64,000 nucleotides of DNA from AV80 sp035536995. Lineage in GTDB: Bacteria; Verrucomicrobiota; Verrucomicrobiia; Chthoniobacterales; UBA10450. The first letter of the stretch is position 1. Every line of letters begins with the position of its first letter. Positions 49,903 through 58,805 of the stretch are shown piece after piece. Location: the NCBI GenBank assembly GCA_035536995.1, contig DATLNB010000032.1, positions 27,366 to 91,365 on the forward strand, written 5' to 3'. Under the pieces are notes generated by a model, which was not told the DNA's origin, made no database searches, and worked only from the letters and a program-made list of their open reading frames with translations. The position numbers and the translations under genes are program-made.

Positions 49903-52176
49903 ATGAATATTCCTGGCTTCTCCCGTTTTCCTTCCGCGCTTCTGATCCTCTGCGCGGTCGCGTTCTCTGCTTCGCTCCGGGCCCAGGTGGGCAGTGACTT
50001 TACGATCATCGCGGACAGCAGCCAGCCGCAATTCCAGGGACGCGGGTTCGGTACTTATCCGTCCATCAGCGATGACGGCACGGTCGCGTTCGTCGTTGAC
50101 GAGGTCGGGACTTTTCGCGCTGAACCGGGCAAGGCGCCGTTCAGGGTGGGCGGCAGCGTGACGGGCGATCCATTCATCAACAAGATTGGGGAGATTGGAT
50201 CGCGCCAATATGTCAGCGCCGACCTCACGACCGAGCTCTACAAAGCTACGCCAGCGGGCCAGATCGTTTCGCTGGTGCGGAATGACGGCGAGTTTCGCTC
50301 TTTCGGCACGCCGCTTCATCTTTCGCCCGCAGGCACCGCGGTCTTCTGGGCGCGCAAGAATCCGGTCAGCCCCGGTCATTGGGGAATGTTCACTGCGGCG
50401 GGCGACGGCACGACGAGCCTGGTCGCGGATAACAAAGGCATCTTCAATGTTTTCGGCGGATCGCCCACGATCAACAGCGCCGGCACCGTCGCGTTCACCG
50501 GCTCGAAGGACGTCGTTAACAACACTTCCGAGAGCGGGCTGTATGTCGGCATGGTGGCGGGTAACGGAGCGGCCCGCACGGTCCTGACCGCTGCGGCGAG
50601 CCCTCTCTACAATTGGGACGGCGGCCCCTACATCAACGACAAGGGCCAGATCGCCTTCAAAGCCTACGAAGACAATTCCGGTGAGCCGGGCATTTTTGTC
50701 GTTAACCAGGACGGCAGCGCTCTCCGCACGATCGCGCGCGCCGCCGGCATCGGGGGCAATGGCCCTTACTCGATGTTCGACAGTCCAATCATTAATGAGG
50801 CTGGCACGGTCGTTTTTCGCGGCTACCTCGATACAGGTGAGCGCGGCATTTTTGTGGGCGCGGATCCTGTCGCGGACAAGGTGATCCAGGAAGGAGACGC
50901 GCTCTTTGGTTCCACGGCGACGAGCGTGGTGTTCCTGCGGGGGTTGAATAACAACAACCGGATCGCGTTCTATTTTACCCTGGCTGACGGACGGTCGGGA
51001 ATCGCAACGGCCCGCCTGAGCATCACGGCACCCGAGCCAACTCCGACGCCGACTCCGGCCCCGGCGGCCACGCCTACCCCGTCGCCAGTCGCAACACCAA
51101 CACCAACCCCGACACCGACCCCCACGCCGGAACCTTCACCGGCGGCGACGCCTGCGCCGAGCCCGACTCCAACTCCCGACCCTGAGCCAACACCAACCCC
51201 AACCCCAGTGCCTACTCCTACTCCGAGCCCGACGCCGGAAGCCACTCCAACAATTTCACCGCAACCTACCCCGACCCCCACACCTACAGCCGAACCCAGT
51301 GCGAGCCCGACTCCGACCGTTTCCCCCAGCCCAACGGTCGCTCCCACGCCAACGCCGACTCCGGCTCCAACACCGACTCCCACGCCAGCTGCGCCATCAC
51401 AGCCGCTCAATATCGCCACCCGGGTTCAAGTGGAGACCGGCGAAAATGTAGCAATCGGCGGGTTTATCATCTCCGGCTCCGGCCCGAAGCGGGTGGTGAT
51501 CCGGGCCCTTGGGCCATCCCTGCAGGACCAGGGCGTCGTCAATGCGCTCCCCGATCCCGCGCTCGAGCTGCATTCCGGCAACGGCGCGCTCCTCGCCAAG
51601 AACAGCAACTGGCGCGACGACCTTGATCCCGCGGTCGAGCTCGAGGCCAACGGGTTCGCGCCCAAGCACGATTTCGAAGCAGCGCTTATAGTAACGCTCT
51701 CGCCCGGGTTCTACACGGCCATGATCGCCGGCCAGAATTCGGTCACGGGCGTCGCGCTAATTGAGGTTTACGACCTGAGTGCTGACAACACAGCGCACCT
51801 CGCGAACATCAGCACGCGCGCGGTCGTGAAGTCGAATGAATCGGTTTTGATCGGCGGGTTTATTCTGGGCAAGGGCGACGGCGCAACCACGCTCCTGGTG
51901 CGGGCCCTCGGGCCAACCCTGGCCGCGGCCGGAGTGAACAATTCGCTCTCTGATCCGACGCTCGAACTACACGATGAAAACGGCGCGCTCCTCGTCGCCA
52001 ACGATAACTGGCAGGATCAGCAACGCGCAGCCATCGAGAACACTGGCATTCCACCTAACGACCCGGCGGAATCCGCCATCCTGGCCGACCTGCCGCCCGG
52101 CGCCTACACGGCCGTCGTTGCCGGCAAGGACGGCTCAACCGGCGTCGCTCTGGTCGAAGTTTATAACCTGCGTTAG
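49903..52176 (+). CDS. Secreted NxxGxxAF-repeat protein with Pro/Thr linker and tandem C-terminal module
   Basis: A 757-residue secreted protein with a signal peptide (FPSALLILCAVAFSASLRAQ). The N-terminal domain has the repeat pattern NxxGxxAF, seen as SDDGTVAF, NSAGTVAF, NDKGQIAF, NEAGTVVF and NNNNRIAF, similar to choice-of-anchor tandem-repeat proteins. A linker of about 125 residues rich in Pro-Thr (TPTPTP) follows (51031-51401). Two copies of the module of about 125 residues with RALGPSL and TAVVAGKDGSTGVALVEVY complete the protein; the same tandem module ends the cyclophilin at 24179. It is probably cell-surface or extracellular; the function is unknown. Confidence 0.78.
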   Translation: MNIPGFSRFPSALLILCAVAFSASLRAQVGSDFTIIADSSQPQFQGRGFGTYPSISDDGTVAFVVDEVGTFRAEPGKAPFRVGGSVTGDPFINKIGEIGSRQYVSADLTTELYKATPAGQIVSLVRNDGEFRSFGTPLHLSPAGTAVFWARKNPVSPGHWGMFTAAGDGTTSLVADNKGIFNVFGGSPTINSAGTVAFTGSKDVVNNTSESGLYVGMVAGNGAARTVLTAAASPLYNWDGGPYINDKGQIAFKAYEDNSGEPGIFVVNQDGSALRTIARAAGIGGNGPYSMFDSPIINEAGTVVFRGYLDTGERGIFVGADPVADKVIQEGDALFGSTATSVVFLRGLNNNNRIAFYFTLADGRSGIATARLSITAPEPTPTPTPAPAATPTPSPVATPTPTPTPTPTPEPSPAATPAPSPTPTPDPEPTPTPTPVPTPTPSPTPEATPTISPQPTPTPTPTAEPSASPTPTVSPSPTVAPTPTPTPAPTPTPTPAAPSQPLNIATRVQVETGENVAIGGFIISGSGPKRVVIRALGPSLQDQGVVNALPDPALELHSGNGALLAKNSNWRDDLDPAVELEANGFAPKHDFEAALIVTLSPGFYTAMIAGQNSVTGVALIEVYDLSADNTAHLANISTRAVVKSNESVLIGGFILGKGDGATTLLVRALGPTLAAAGVNNSLSDPTLELHDENGALLVANDNWQDQQRAAIENTGIPPNDPAESAILADLPPGAYTAVVAGKDGSTGVALVEVYNLR
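51031..51401 (+). repeat. In-frame low-complexity Pro/Thr-coding repeat
   Basis: About 370 bases of near-repeats of the type CCAACNCCGACNCC, encoding alternating Pro and Thr with Ala, Ser and Glu interruptions. It is a translated linker, not a CRISPR array: there are no unique spacers and no constant repeat length. Confidence 0.8.
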
Positions 52177-53303
52177 TCCCGACGTCGCGCGGCCTTTAAC
52201 AGGTCGAGCGCGATTTCGTGACTCGTGCCGCCTGCGTTCGATGCATTGAGAAGAACAATCGTCGTGATGTCACTGGCTGGTTCGCACAGAATCGACGCCT
52301 GAACGCCCCAAGAGCCGCCGTTCCAGCTGAAACGCCTGTCCGGGTTTGATTTCGATCGCTCGAACTGCGCGCGCTGATCACTCAGGACTTCAACCCGTCC
52401 TGCAATCACGGCATCCATGAATCTCTCCAGGTCAGTCACTGGCGCGGCGGCCGCGCCGGCAGATTGGGCCCAGGCATTGTAGTAGCGCAGCCCGGCGCTC
52501 AGGTTGGTCAGACCGTCAGCCCGAATCCGCTTTCGGCCGGCGAAAGGCGAGGGTCGCACTGAATCGCTGAGTGAGGGCCTGGCGTAGCTGTCAGCGATTT
52601 CGTTTGTAGTGAAGTCAGTCCCTTCCACTCCAGTGGCATTCATCTGCAGCGGCTCGAACAAAAGCGCCCGGTAAATCTCGTTGAGCGGCTTCTTTTCGAT
52701 CTGTTCCAGAATCATCTGCAGCACCATGTATCCCGTGCTGCTGTAGGCGAACCGCTCCCCGGGCCGGCCGGTTGGTTTGTGCTCGGATTTTTTTGCGTAA
52801 GCCACCAATTCGAGCGGTGTCCACCGGCGGGCGCCGCGGTTTGGGTCGTTGAAAAGGTCTCGAAAAAAATCCGCGCCATCTTCCCCATTGAAATTATGAA
52901 GCCCGCTCTTGTGCTCGAGGAGATGGTTTACGGTGATGTCTCCGGCGTACGGAATACCGCCGAGAGTCGCGGGCGGCAGCAAGTCAATCGCGCGATCCGA
53001 TAACGCGAGACGGTTCTGTTTGACCAGCTCGATCACGGCCGCGTAGGTCATCATTTTCGTAAGGCTCGCCAGGCGAATCGGACGGGTGAGTGTCATCGCG
53101 GTCTTCGTTTCGACGGATGAGGCGCCTGCACTCCCGCTCCAACGGAGTTCTCCGCGCCGGACATGCGCCTGCACACCGGGGACGCCTTTCTTGACGGCGC
53201 CCTCGATGAGATCCTGGTAAGCGCTGTCGCTTGGAGAGGCCGCGGGACAGATCGCGGCGCACGCGACCGAACAAACCGCGCCGATAACTCTGCCCAGACT
53301 CAA
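52173..53303 (-). CDS. Beta-lactamase-family serine hydrolase
   Basis: A 376-residue exported enzyme of the class C beta-lactamase/esterase/DD-peptidase family with an N-terminal signal (IGAVCSVACAAICPAAS). The catalytic SxxK is SLTK (Ser about 80, LASLTKMMTYAAVIEL). HKSGLHNF and the second motif, reading YSS (RFAYSSTGYMVLQMILEQI) where YxN is usual, follow. The last stop overlaps that of the convergent NxxGxxAF gene by 4 bases. It may act as an esterase or peptidase on cell-wall or peptide substrates; there is no evidence for antibiotic resistance. Confidence 0.8.
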   Translation of the reverse strand: MSLGRVIGAVCSVACAAICPAASPSDSAYQDLIEGAVKKGVPGVQAHVRRGELRWSGSAGASSVETKTAMTLTRPIRLASLTKMMTYAAVIELVKQNRLALSDRAIDLLPPATLGGIPYAGDITVNHLLEHKSGLHNFNGEDGADFFRDLFNDPNRGARRWTPLELVAYAKKSEHKPTGRPGERFAYSSTGYMVLQMILEQIEKKPLNEIYRALLFEPLQMNATGVEGTDFTTNEIADSYARPSLSDSVRPSPFAGRKRIRADGLTNLSAGLRYYNAWAQSAGAAAAPVTDLERFMDAVIAGRVEVLSDQRAQFERSKSNPDRRFSWNGGSWGVQASILCEPASDITTIVLLNASNAGGTSHEIALDLLKAARRRD

Positions 53304-53309
53304 TTGAGA

Positions 53310-55808
53310 CTACTCCGTCCGCAGCGCCACCATTGGGTTTACCCGCGTGGCGCGCCGCGCCGGCACGAAGCAGGAGACGGCTGCGACCAGAGTGAGCAAG
53401 CCGGCGACGACGAGATAAAGGAAAGGGTCGATCGGCTCCACTTTAAAGAGGAAGTTTTGCATCGCGGAGGCGAGAAGGACGCCGAGCAGGAGCGCCGCGG
53501 CCCCGATCCCGACAAACAATCCAATCGCCAGCTGCCAGGCGCCCTGTTGCATAACCATGCCAAAGATGCGTTTCGCATCCGCGCCGAGGGCCATGCGAAT
53601 TCCGAATTCCTGGGTGCGCTGATTGACGGAAAAACTCATCACTCCGTAAAGACCGACGGCCGATAAGACGAAGGCGACGCCGCCGAAGATCGTGAAGAGG
53701 TTTGCGGTCAGGCGGTTCACCCCAAGGATTTCGTCGTGCAAACGCGCTGGGGTGCCGGCGAAATAGGTTGGCAGATTGGAATCCAATTCGGCGATGGCTT
53801 TGCTGAGGACCGGACCCATGTTCTCGGCGTTCTTCCCGCCCTGCGGCCGGACGACGATGGTGCAGAACTGCGGAGCCGGCGTAGACGCTAACAATGGAAC
53901 ATAGAAGCCGACGCTGTCCCGCTGCGCATTGAAGGGGCCCTGCATCAGCATATCAGGAGCGACACCAACGATGGTGCGCCATTCTAGCGGCTTTGCTCCA
54001 TTGTGGAGCCGCACCTGGTGACCGATCGCACTTTGGCCGGGAAAATGTTTGCGCGCGAAACTGGCGTTCACGATCGCCACGGGCTGTTTCGCATCGGAAT
54101 CTTCGATAGTGAAATCGCGGCCTTCCAGCATCTTCAGCCCCAGGGTCGTAAAGTAGCTGTCCGAGACGGATTCCCAGTTGTCCTGCGGCCGGTCGCGGTC
54201 GGTCTGATAGGTTTTGCCGTCTATTTCGTAGGGCGCATTGGGCGCGAACGTCATCCGGAATCGATCCGTCATGGCGGCATTTTCGAAGGCCGGATTGGAA
54301 CGCAGTGTTCTCAGGGCGCGAACGAAGAACTGGCGCTTGGCGTCGTCGGTCGGGTAATCGCCTTCCATCAATCCCATGCGGGCGCTGTAGACGGCGTTCT
54401 CATCGTACCCGTAATTTTGCGAGGTCTGGTTGCGGACTGATTTGATCTGCAGGGTTGCGCCGATAAGCAACGCGGCGGTTAAGGCGATTTGCCCGATGAC
54501 CAGCATTCGCGTGATCACATTCACGAGGCGGCTGCTGTTGCCCCGGCCGCCTTCCTTCATGACTTCGGCCGGATTGGCTCGCGCGCTCAGGAAGGCGGGG
54601 ATAAATCCGGAGACAAGGGTTGCGAACAATGTGATGCCGACGGTGAACAAGAGCACTTTGCCATCGATCGTGAACTTTACCCAGTAAGGCAGCGGGAACG
54701 GCAGCGCGTTTGTGGATCGAACCAGAAGGGCGACGCCCCACTGCGCGAGGAGGACCCCGAGCACCGTGCCCAATGCGGCGACGAGAAAGCTTTCCGTCAG
54801 CATCTGCCGAAGAAGACGCCAGCGTGTCGCCCCGAGCGCACCGCGGATGGCGAGCTCTTTCGCGCGCAAAGCGCCCCGGCCAAACTGCATGTTCATTACG
54901 TTCACGCACGCGATGACCAGGACGAGAAGGACGGCGCCGAGCATCGCGTAGACGGTCCCGCGCAATTGCGGACCGACGAACGAGTTCAGCAACGGCTGGA
55001 CGTTCGCTGAAGTCAGATCTTTGTTTGTTTTTGGGTTGTCTGCCGCGATTCGCTTCGCCAAGGCGACGAATTCCGCATTCACCTGGTCGAGGGACACTCC
55101 ATCCTTCAAGCGTCCCATCACGGCCGGTGCGCCGCCCGCCGACCGGGCGTCATCGCGTGGCCGGACTGGAAATTCATTGTAGAGCGGCACCCAGAGTTCT
55201 TCCGCCTGGGGGAACTTGAAGCCCTGGGGCATTACGCCGATGATCGTCGCGGCTTTGCCGTTGATCCGGATGTTCGTGCCGACAATGTTTGGATCCCCGC
55301 TGAAGTCGCGTTTCCAGAGGTCGTAGCCGAGGATCGCCGTTTTTTCTGCGCCCGGCTTGTTGTCGTCTGCAGTAAAATCCCGGCCGATGATTGGCGATAC
55401 GCCAACGATCCGGAAGAAATCCTCGGTCACGTAGCCGCCGGTCAAGCGCTGAGGGTTGTTCCTGTGGGTAACATTGATGGTCGAGCCGTTGATGTAACCC
55501 GCCATGAGCGCAAAGGATTGCTGGCCTGCCTTCAAATCCTCGTAATCCTGCGCAGTAGGTATGTTGCCGTTCCCGAAATTATTCCGCCGGTCCGTAGCCT
55601 GGGGGTCGATCAGACCAACGCTCACCAGTTGTTCCGGATGGCTGAAGGAAAAGCCGCGGAGCACAAAGGCGTTTACGACCGTGAACTGAGTCGTCACGCC
55701 GCCGATACCGAGGGCCAGAACGATCGCGGCCAGGATACAGAACGTTTTCTCCTTGAGCAGGACGCGGCAGCCGACGCGAACGTCCTGGCGAAAAGTTTCG
55801 AGGATCAT
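53310..55808 (-). CDS. ADOP-type ABC transporter permease (MacB/FtsX-like)
   Basis: An 832-residue membrane protein with the FtsX/MacB layout duplicated: an N-terminal helix, a periplasmic MacB-PCD domain (GGYVTEDFFRIVGVSPIIGRDFTADDN, NGKAATIIGVMPQGFKFP), three membrane helices, a second periplasmic domain (GLKMLEGRDFTIEDSD), and a final set of helices (YGVMSFSVNQRTQEFGIRMALGADAKRIFGMVM). This matches the 'acidobacterial duplicated orphan permease' family. No ATP-binding protein gene adjoins it, as is usual for ADOP proteins. The family is also common in Verrucomicrobia. It starts at ATG 55808. Confidence 0.85.
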   Translation of the reverse strand: MILETFRQDVRVGCRVLLKEKTFCILAAIVLALGIGGVTTQFTVVNAFVLRGFSFSHPEQLVSVGLIDPQATDRRNNFGNGNIPTAQDYEDLKAGQQSFALMAGYINGSTINVTHRNNPQRLTGGYVTEDFFRIVGVSPIIGRDFTADDNKPGAEKTAILGYDLWKRDFSGDPNIVGTNIRINGKAATIIGVMPQGFKFPQAEELWVPLYNEFPVRPRDDARSAGGAPAVMGRLKDGVSLDQVNAEFVALAKRIAADNPKTNKDLTSANVQPLLNSFVGPQLRGTVYAMLGAVLLVLVIACVNVMNMQFGRGALRAKELAIRGALGATRWRLLRQMLTESFLVAALGTVLGVLLAQWGVALLVRSTNALPFPLPYWVKFTIDGKVLLFTVGITLFATLVSGFIPAFLSARANPAEVMKEGGRGNSSRLVNVITRMLVIGQIALTAALLIGATLQIKSVRNQTSQNYGYDENAVYSARMGLMEGDYPTDDAKRQFFVRALRTLRSNPAFENAAMTDRFRMTFAPNAPYEIDGKTYQTDRDRPQDNWESVSDSYFTTLGLKMLEGRDFTIEDSDAKQPVAIVNASFARKHFPGQSAIGHQVRLHNGAKPLEWRTIVGVAPDMLMQGPFNAQRDSVGFYVPLLASTPAPQFCTIVVRPQGGKNAENMGPVLSKAIAELDSNLPTYFAGTPARLHDEILGVNRLTANLFTIFGGVAFVLSAVGLYGVMSFSVNQRTQEFGIRMALGADAKRIFGMVMQQGAWQLAIGLFVGIGAAALLLGVLLASAMQNFLFKVEPIDPFLYLVVAGLLTLVAAVSCFVPARRATRVNPMVALRTE

Positions 55809-55971
55809 AATGGGAGTAGGGTTGGATTAGGGACGTTGAGAAGCGCTTCCAAGATGGGATGCCGTGACCGGCTCGAATGGATTCAAGAAACAGGCAAAGG
55901 GCCCCGCGCCGCCGTCGTGCACACTTAACAAACGCCGCCCTTGCGGAGATTTGTTTGAGCCAGAGGCAGCG

Positions 55972-57287
55972 TTACTCGATGGCATAGAGCGCTCCATCCG
56001 TGCTGCCGAAATAAACCACACCGTTCTGGATCAACGGGGTTGAGAAAATCGCGCCGATATTGAACTGGCGTTCCGTCGAGACGGTGGGCGCCTCACGCCA
56101 GCTCGAGTAATAGAGCATCGGGCTATTGAATTTCCGGTCCGCCGTCAGGACCCAGCCCTTGTTCTGTTTGGACGTCTCCGTCTGGTATTCCCAAAGCGGC
56201 TCGCCTGTTTTGAGGTCGCGCGCCTGCAACGTGCCATTCAGCACTCCGATAAGGACGACGTCGCCAGCCACCACTGGCGAGGAAAACATGTAGGCTTTGT
56301 CCTCCTTTTTCAGGAGTTCCTTCCCGGTGCTGGCCTCGGCGATCCGAAAAAGGCTTGAGTCCGAGGTTGCGAATACCACTTTGCCAGGACCGCGGGCGAC
56401 ACGATCACCCAGCTCAGGTCGTTAAAGATTTTCCACCTCTCTTTCCCCGTCGCCGCATCGAGCGCGTAGAGATGCGCGTCCCGGCAGCCGACATAGACCA
56501 CACCCCCGACGACCGCGGCTGAGGACTGAAATCCTACCTGGTTGTGGATAACGGGATCTTCGCCGCCGTGGAAACGCCACTTCTCTTTCCCGGTCGGAGC
56601 ATCAACCGCGTAGAAATAACTGTCCCAGCTGCCGACGAACAAAACGCCGTCGGCGTAAGCCGGCGAAGCGTGAATCACGTCGCCGGTTTTGAATTTCCAT
56701 TTCAAATCGCCCGTGCCGGCGTCGAGCGCGTAGAGGTGTCCGTCCCCGCTCCCGAAATAAACCGCCCCTTGCGCGACCACCGGGCTGGACAGAAAAACAT
56801 CGAACTGGTCCGGGATCGTCTGGCTCTTCGGTTGAAGGCCGTGAATTCCTTTGGCCTCAAAACGGCGTTCTCCTTCGGTCGCGAACTTCCATTTGATCGC
56901 GCCGGTCTTCGCGTCGAGCGCGTAAAATTTTCCGTCGTAACTGCCCGCGTAAACGATGCCGTTCGCAACCGCAGGAGTGCATGGAGCAGGCCCGCCGGTT
57001 GTCCGTTTCCAGAGTTGGCGGCCTGTCTCGGAATCGACTGCGTAGATGTTCCCGTCGTCGCCGCCGAAGTAGAGAACTTGGCCTGCCGCGACCGGGGACG
57101 ACATGATCCGGTCGCCGGTTTGGAATTTCCACTTTACCCGATGGAACTGCCGCGGCGCCTTTTCCGTTGAAACACCGGTATGCGCGGGATCGCCGCGGAA
57201 CATTGATTGCCCATGCATCGACAAGGCCGCTGCGACAGCGCCAAGCAGAATGCCGACGCGCAGAATGCCTATCCAAAAGCGTTTCAT
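55972..57287 (-). pseudogene. PQQ-type beta-propeller protein, interrupted by one frameshift
   Basis: One secreted beta-propeller gene is split into two frames. Its N-terminal part (start ATG 57287, MKRFWIGILRVGILLGA) runs through GVSTEKAPRQFHRVKWKFQTGDRI, then repeated YAVD/YALDAxTG..KWKF blades. It reads LSWVIVSPAV and then shifts; the C-terminal part continues in a second frame as GKVVFATSDSSLFRIAEASTGKELLKK and ends with FGSTDGALYAIE. The shift lies near 56385-56389, where a single missing base would restore one frame (V-L-G-K-V). The domain is otherwise intact. It could be a real pseudogene or a sequencing or assembly error. The next gene upstream overlaps by 4 bases. Confidence 0.8.
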
Positions 57288-57994
57288 GGGGTGCGCCGCA
57301 AGACCAACGCTGCCTCCAGCGGCCCCTGGCTCACCGTCCCTTTGATTTCGCCGGCTTCTTTATTGAACCGGCCTTCGAACGTGATCCCGAACTCGTCGGA
57401 CTTTACCGTGAGAAAATTCTCGTCCTGCGTCACCAGGCTGACCGGCACATTGTTGACCTTCTTGCCGACAATGGTGAACTCGACACCGGCGCCTTCCGCT
57501 CCGCGATTTGAAAACTTCACCGTCGCGTGGCGCGCGTAGCCCATCATCTCGTAGTCGCCCTTCCACTCGCCTTCGATCTCTTTGGCGACCGTCGTGTTCC
57601 GTGGCGGCAGCTCCACTTGCGGCGGCCCGGTCTTCTCCAGAACGAACGGCGCGCTGTTGCCGCCCTGGTTCAGGTTCCCGGTGAAACGACCGTCCGCGGT
57701 TAATTGCCCTTTCAGCTCGGCTCGCCCGGCGCGTTCGTCGCCAAGGGCGCTTTTGATGGCAAACGCGATGGCGTTGCCCTGGATATTCAGATCGGCCAGC
57801 GGCGCGCCTTTCACGCCGAAACCGGGAATGATGATTGAGCCCGCCCAGTTACTGCCGCTCTCCGCCGAGAGATCGACGATCAGTTTGATCTCACGCCCCG
57901 GAATTTGGGCGAAGCCTTCCCAGCGGCCGGCCGCGTTCTCAGCAGCCGCGCAAACGGCGGCGGACGCGAACAGAATGGCGGCGAATAATCGCAA
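57284..57994 (-). CDS. Secreted protein with two lipocalin-like repeats
   Basis: A 236-residue exported protein with a signal peptide (MRLFAAILFASAAVCAAAE). It consists of two similar beta-rich halves, about 22-125 and 135-236. Each begins with a G-x-W-x-G motif (AGRWEGFAQIPG... and EGEWKGDYEMMG...) and then has LNLNQGG/GAEGAGVEFTI-type strands, somewhat like the small beta-barrel regions found ahead of many hydrolases. I cannot name a family. Its stop overlaps the start of the propeller gene (ATGA), so the two form an operon; the partner role is unknown. Confidence 0.6.
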   Translation of the reverse strand: MRLFAAILFASAAVCAAAENAAGRWEGFAQIPGREIKLIVDLSAESGSNWAGSIIIPGFGVKGAPLADLNIQGNAIAFAIKSALGDERAGRAELKGQLTADGRFTGNLNQGGNSAPFVLEKTGPPQVELPPRNTTVAKEIEGEWKGDYEMMGYARHATVKFSNRGAEGAGVEFTIVGKKVNNVPVSLVTQDENFLTVKSDEFGITFEGRFNKEAGEIKGTVSQGPLEAALVLRRTP

Positions 57995-58020
57995 CGAAGT
58001 TCTCCGAACTGCGTTGAGAA

Positions 58021-58233
58021 TTAAGCGTGGTAAACTGTCTTCGCGGCTTGCGGCGCCTGATTGTCAGCGAACGTGACCGGTTGCTGCACAGCGGTCCAGA
58101 TCGAGACGAGCGCACTGACGACGAGGGCGAAATAAACAGCTCCTTCGAAAAGGCTGCGTTCCTTTTCCTCGGAGCGAACGATCAGGGCGTAGGTGGATTC
58201 GAAGTCTTGAGTGGAGTGGGTGTTGTTTTTCAT
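58021..58233 (-). CDS. Small single-pass membrane protein
   Basis: A 70-residue protein starting at ATG 58233 (MKNNTHSTQDFESTYALIVRSEEKERS), followed by one hydrophobic segment (LFEGAVYFALVVSALVSIWTAVQ, about 28-50) and a short polar tail (PVTFADNQAPQAAKTVYHA). No family recognised. The frame is open further upstream but without likely coding content. It has an imperfect hairpin region in its leader (58302-58350). A small membrane regulator or subunit is possible; the evidence is only the reading frame and hydrophobicity. Confidence 0.5.
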   Translation of the reverse strand: MKNNTHSTQDFESTYALIVRSEEKERSLFEGAVYFALVVSALVSIWTAVQQPVTFADNQAPQAAKTVYHA

Positions 58234-58301
58234 AGGGTTGATTTCCGGTTGACGTCCCATCCTATTGCAATGGCCGTGCCACGCCTTTCGCATAAGTCGT
58301 A

Positions 58302-58350
58302 AACGACACGACGCCAATGACTTGCCCGAACACATCATTGACGTGTCGTT
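58302..58350 (-). promoter_or_regulatory. Two-part inverted repeat in the leader of the small membrane protein
   Basis: AACGACACG (58302-58310) and CGTGTCGTT (58342-58350) form a perfect 9-base stem, and CAATGA (58315-58320) pairs with TCATTG (58335-58340). The loop is 14 bases. It lies 69-117 bases upstream of the 70-residue gene, so it may be a leader structure, operator or terminator. Confidence 0.45.
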
Positions 58351-58410
58351 AGGCGGAACGTTTCGCGCCCGGGATTTTTCGTTCCGAATTTGGGACACCT
58401 TCCGACGTAA

Positions 58411-58445
58411 AAAAAAGCGCAGAGGCTTTTACACCCCTGCGCTTT
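58411..58445 (-). terminator. Rho-independent terminator of the 64-residue gene
   Basis: On the minus strand the stem AAAGCGCAG/CTGCGCTTT (58414-58422 with 58437-58445) is followed by a run of eight T, ending near 58409. It lies 23 bases downstream of the small gene at 58468. Confidence 0.75.
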
Positions 58446-58467
58446 GAATTTACCGAAACCGGCGGAA

Positions 58468-58662
58468 TTACATGTAGTTCAACGCGCCGCAACGCCAGCA
58501 GGTGAACCAGCGCCAGTTGCTGTGCACGTAGTTCCCCGCGCCGTCATTAAAGCACGTGTAGAGCAGGGTGCGGCGGCGACCGCCCACTTCACCCGCATCC
58601 TCTTTTTCGACTCCACTTCCACCCTCTTGATCGGGTTTCTTTCCAGATTTTTCGTCAGCCAT
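58468..58662 (-). CDS. Small Cys/Trp-rich protein of unknown function
   Basis: A 64-residue protein starting at ATG 58662 with a good ribosome-binding site (AAGGAAAG) and a clear terminator downstream. The N-terminus is acidic and hydrophilic (ADEKSGKKPDQEGGSGVEKEDAGEVGG); the C-terminus is rich in aromatic residues and cysteines: LLYTCFNDGAGNYVHSNWRWFTCWRCGALNYM, with CWRC that could bind metal or form a disulfide. There is no signal peptide. An overlapping frame on the same strand (58479-58697) is less likely. The function is unknown. Confidence 0.6.
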   Translation of the reverse strand: MADEKSGKKPDQEGGSGVEKEDAGEVGGRRRTLLYTCFNDGAGNYVHSNWRWFTCWRCGALNYM

Positions 58663-58805
58663 AACTTTCCTTTCTTGTGTTGTTTTTTTGCTGCCACTTC
58701 ATTCGTTTCGTGGCCGCGGACTGGCAGTTATGCCGATTGCCGGCACCGGAAGCAAGTCCGCAGTCACTTCGAATTTCATCTTGTGAGAAGCAGACGTTCC
58801 GTCTT

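Noticed and set aside
51031..51401. Possible CRISPR or non-coding repeat array
   Set aside because: It is translated in frame as a Pro/Thr linker, with varying unit length and no unique spacers.
50970..51419. Gly/Val-rich open frame on the minus strand
   Set aside because: It is the antisense reading of the Pro/Thr repeat, a low-complexity artefact.
52173..53303. Antibiotic resistance role for the beta-lactamase-family hydrolase
   Set aside because: The second motif is YSS rather than YxN, and many exported relatives are esterases or peptidases, so no resistance claim is supported.
55972..56379. A separate 135-residue gene at the end of the propeller gene
   Set aside because: It continues the blade pattern of the upstream frame and overlaps it, so it is one frameshifted gene.
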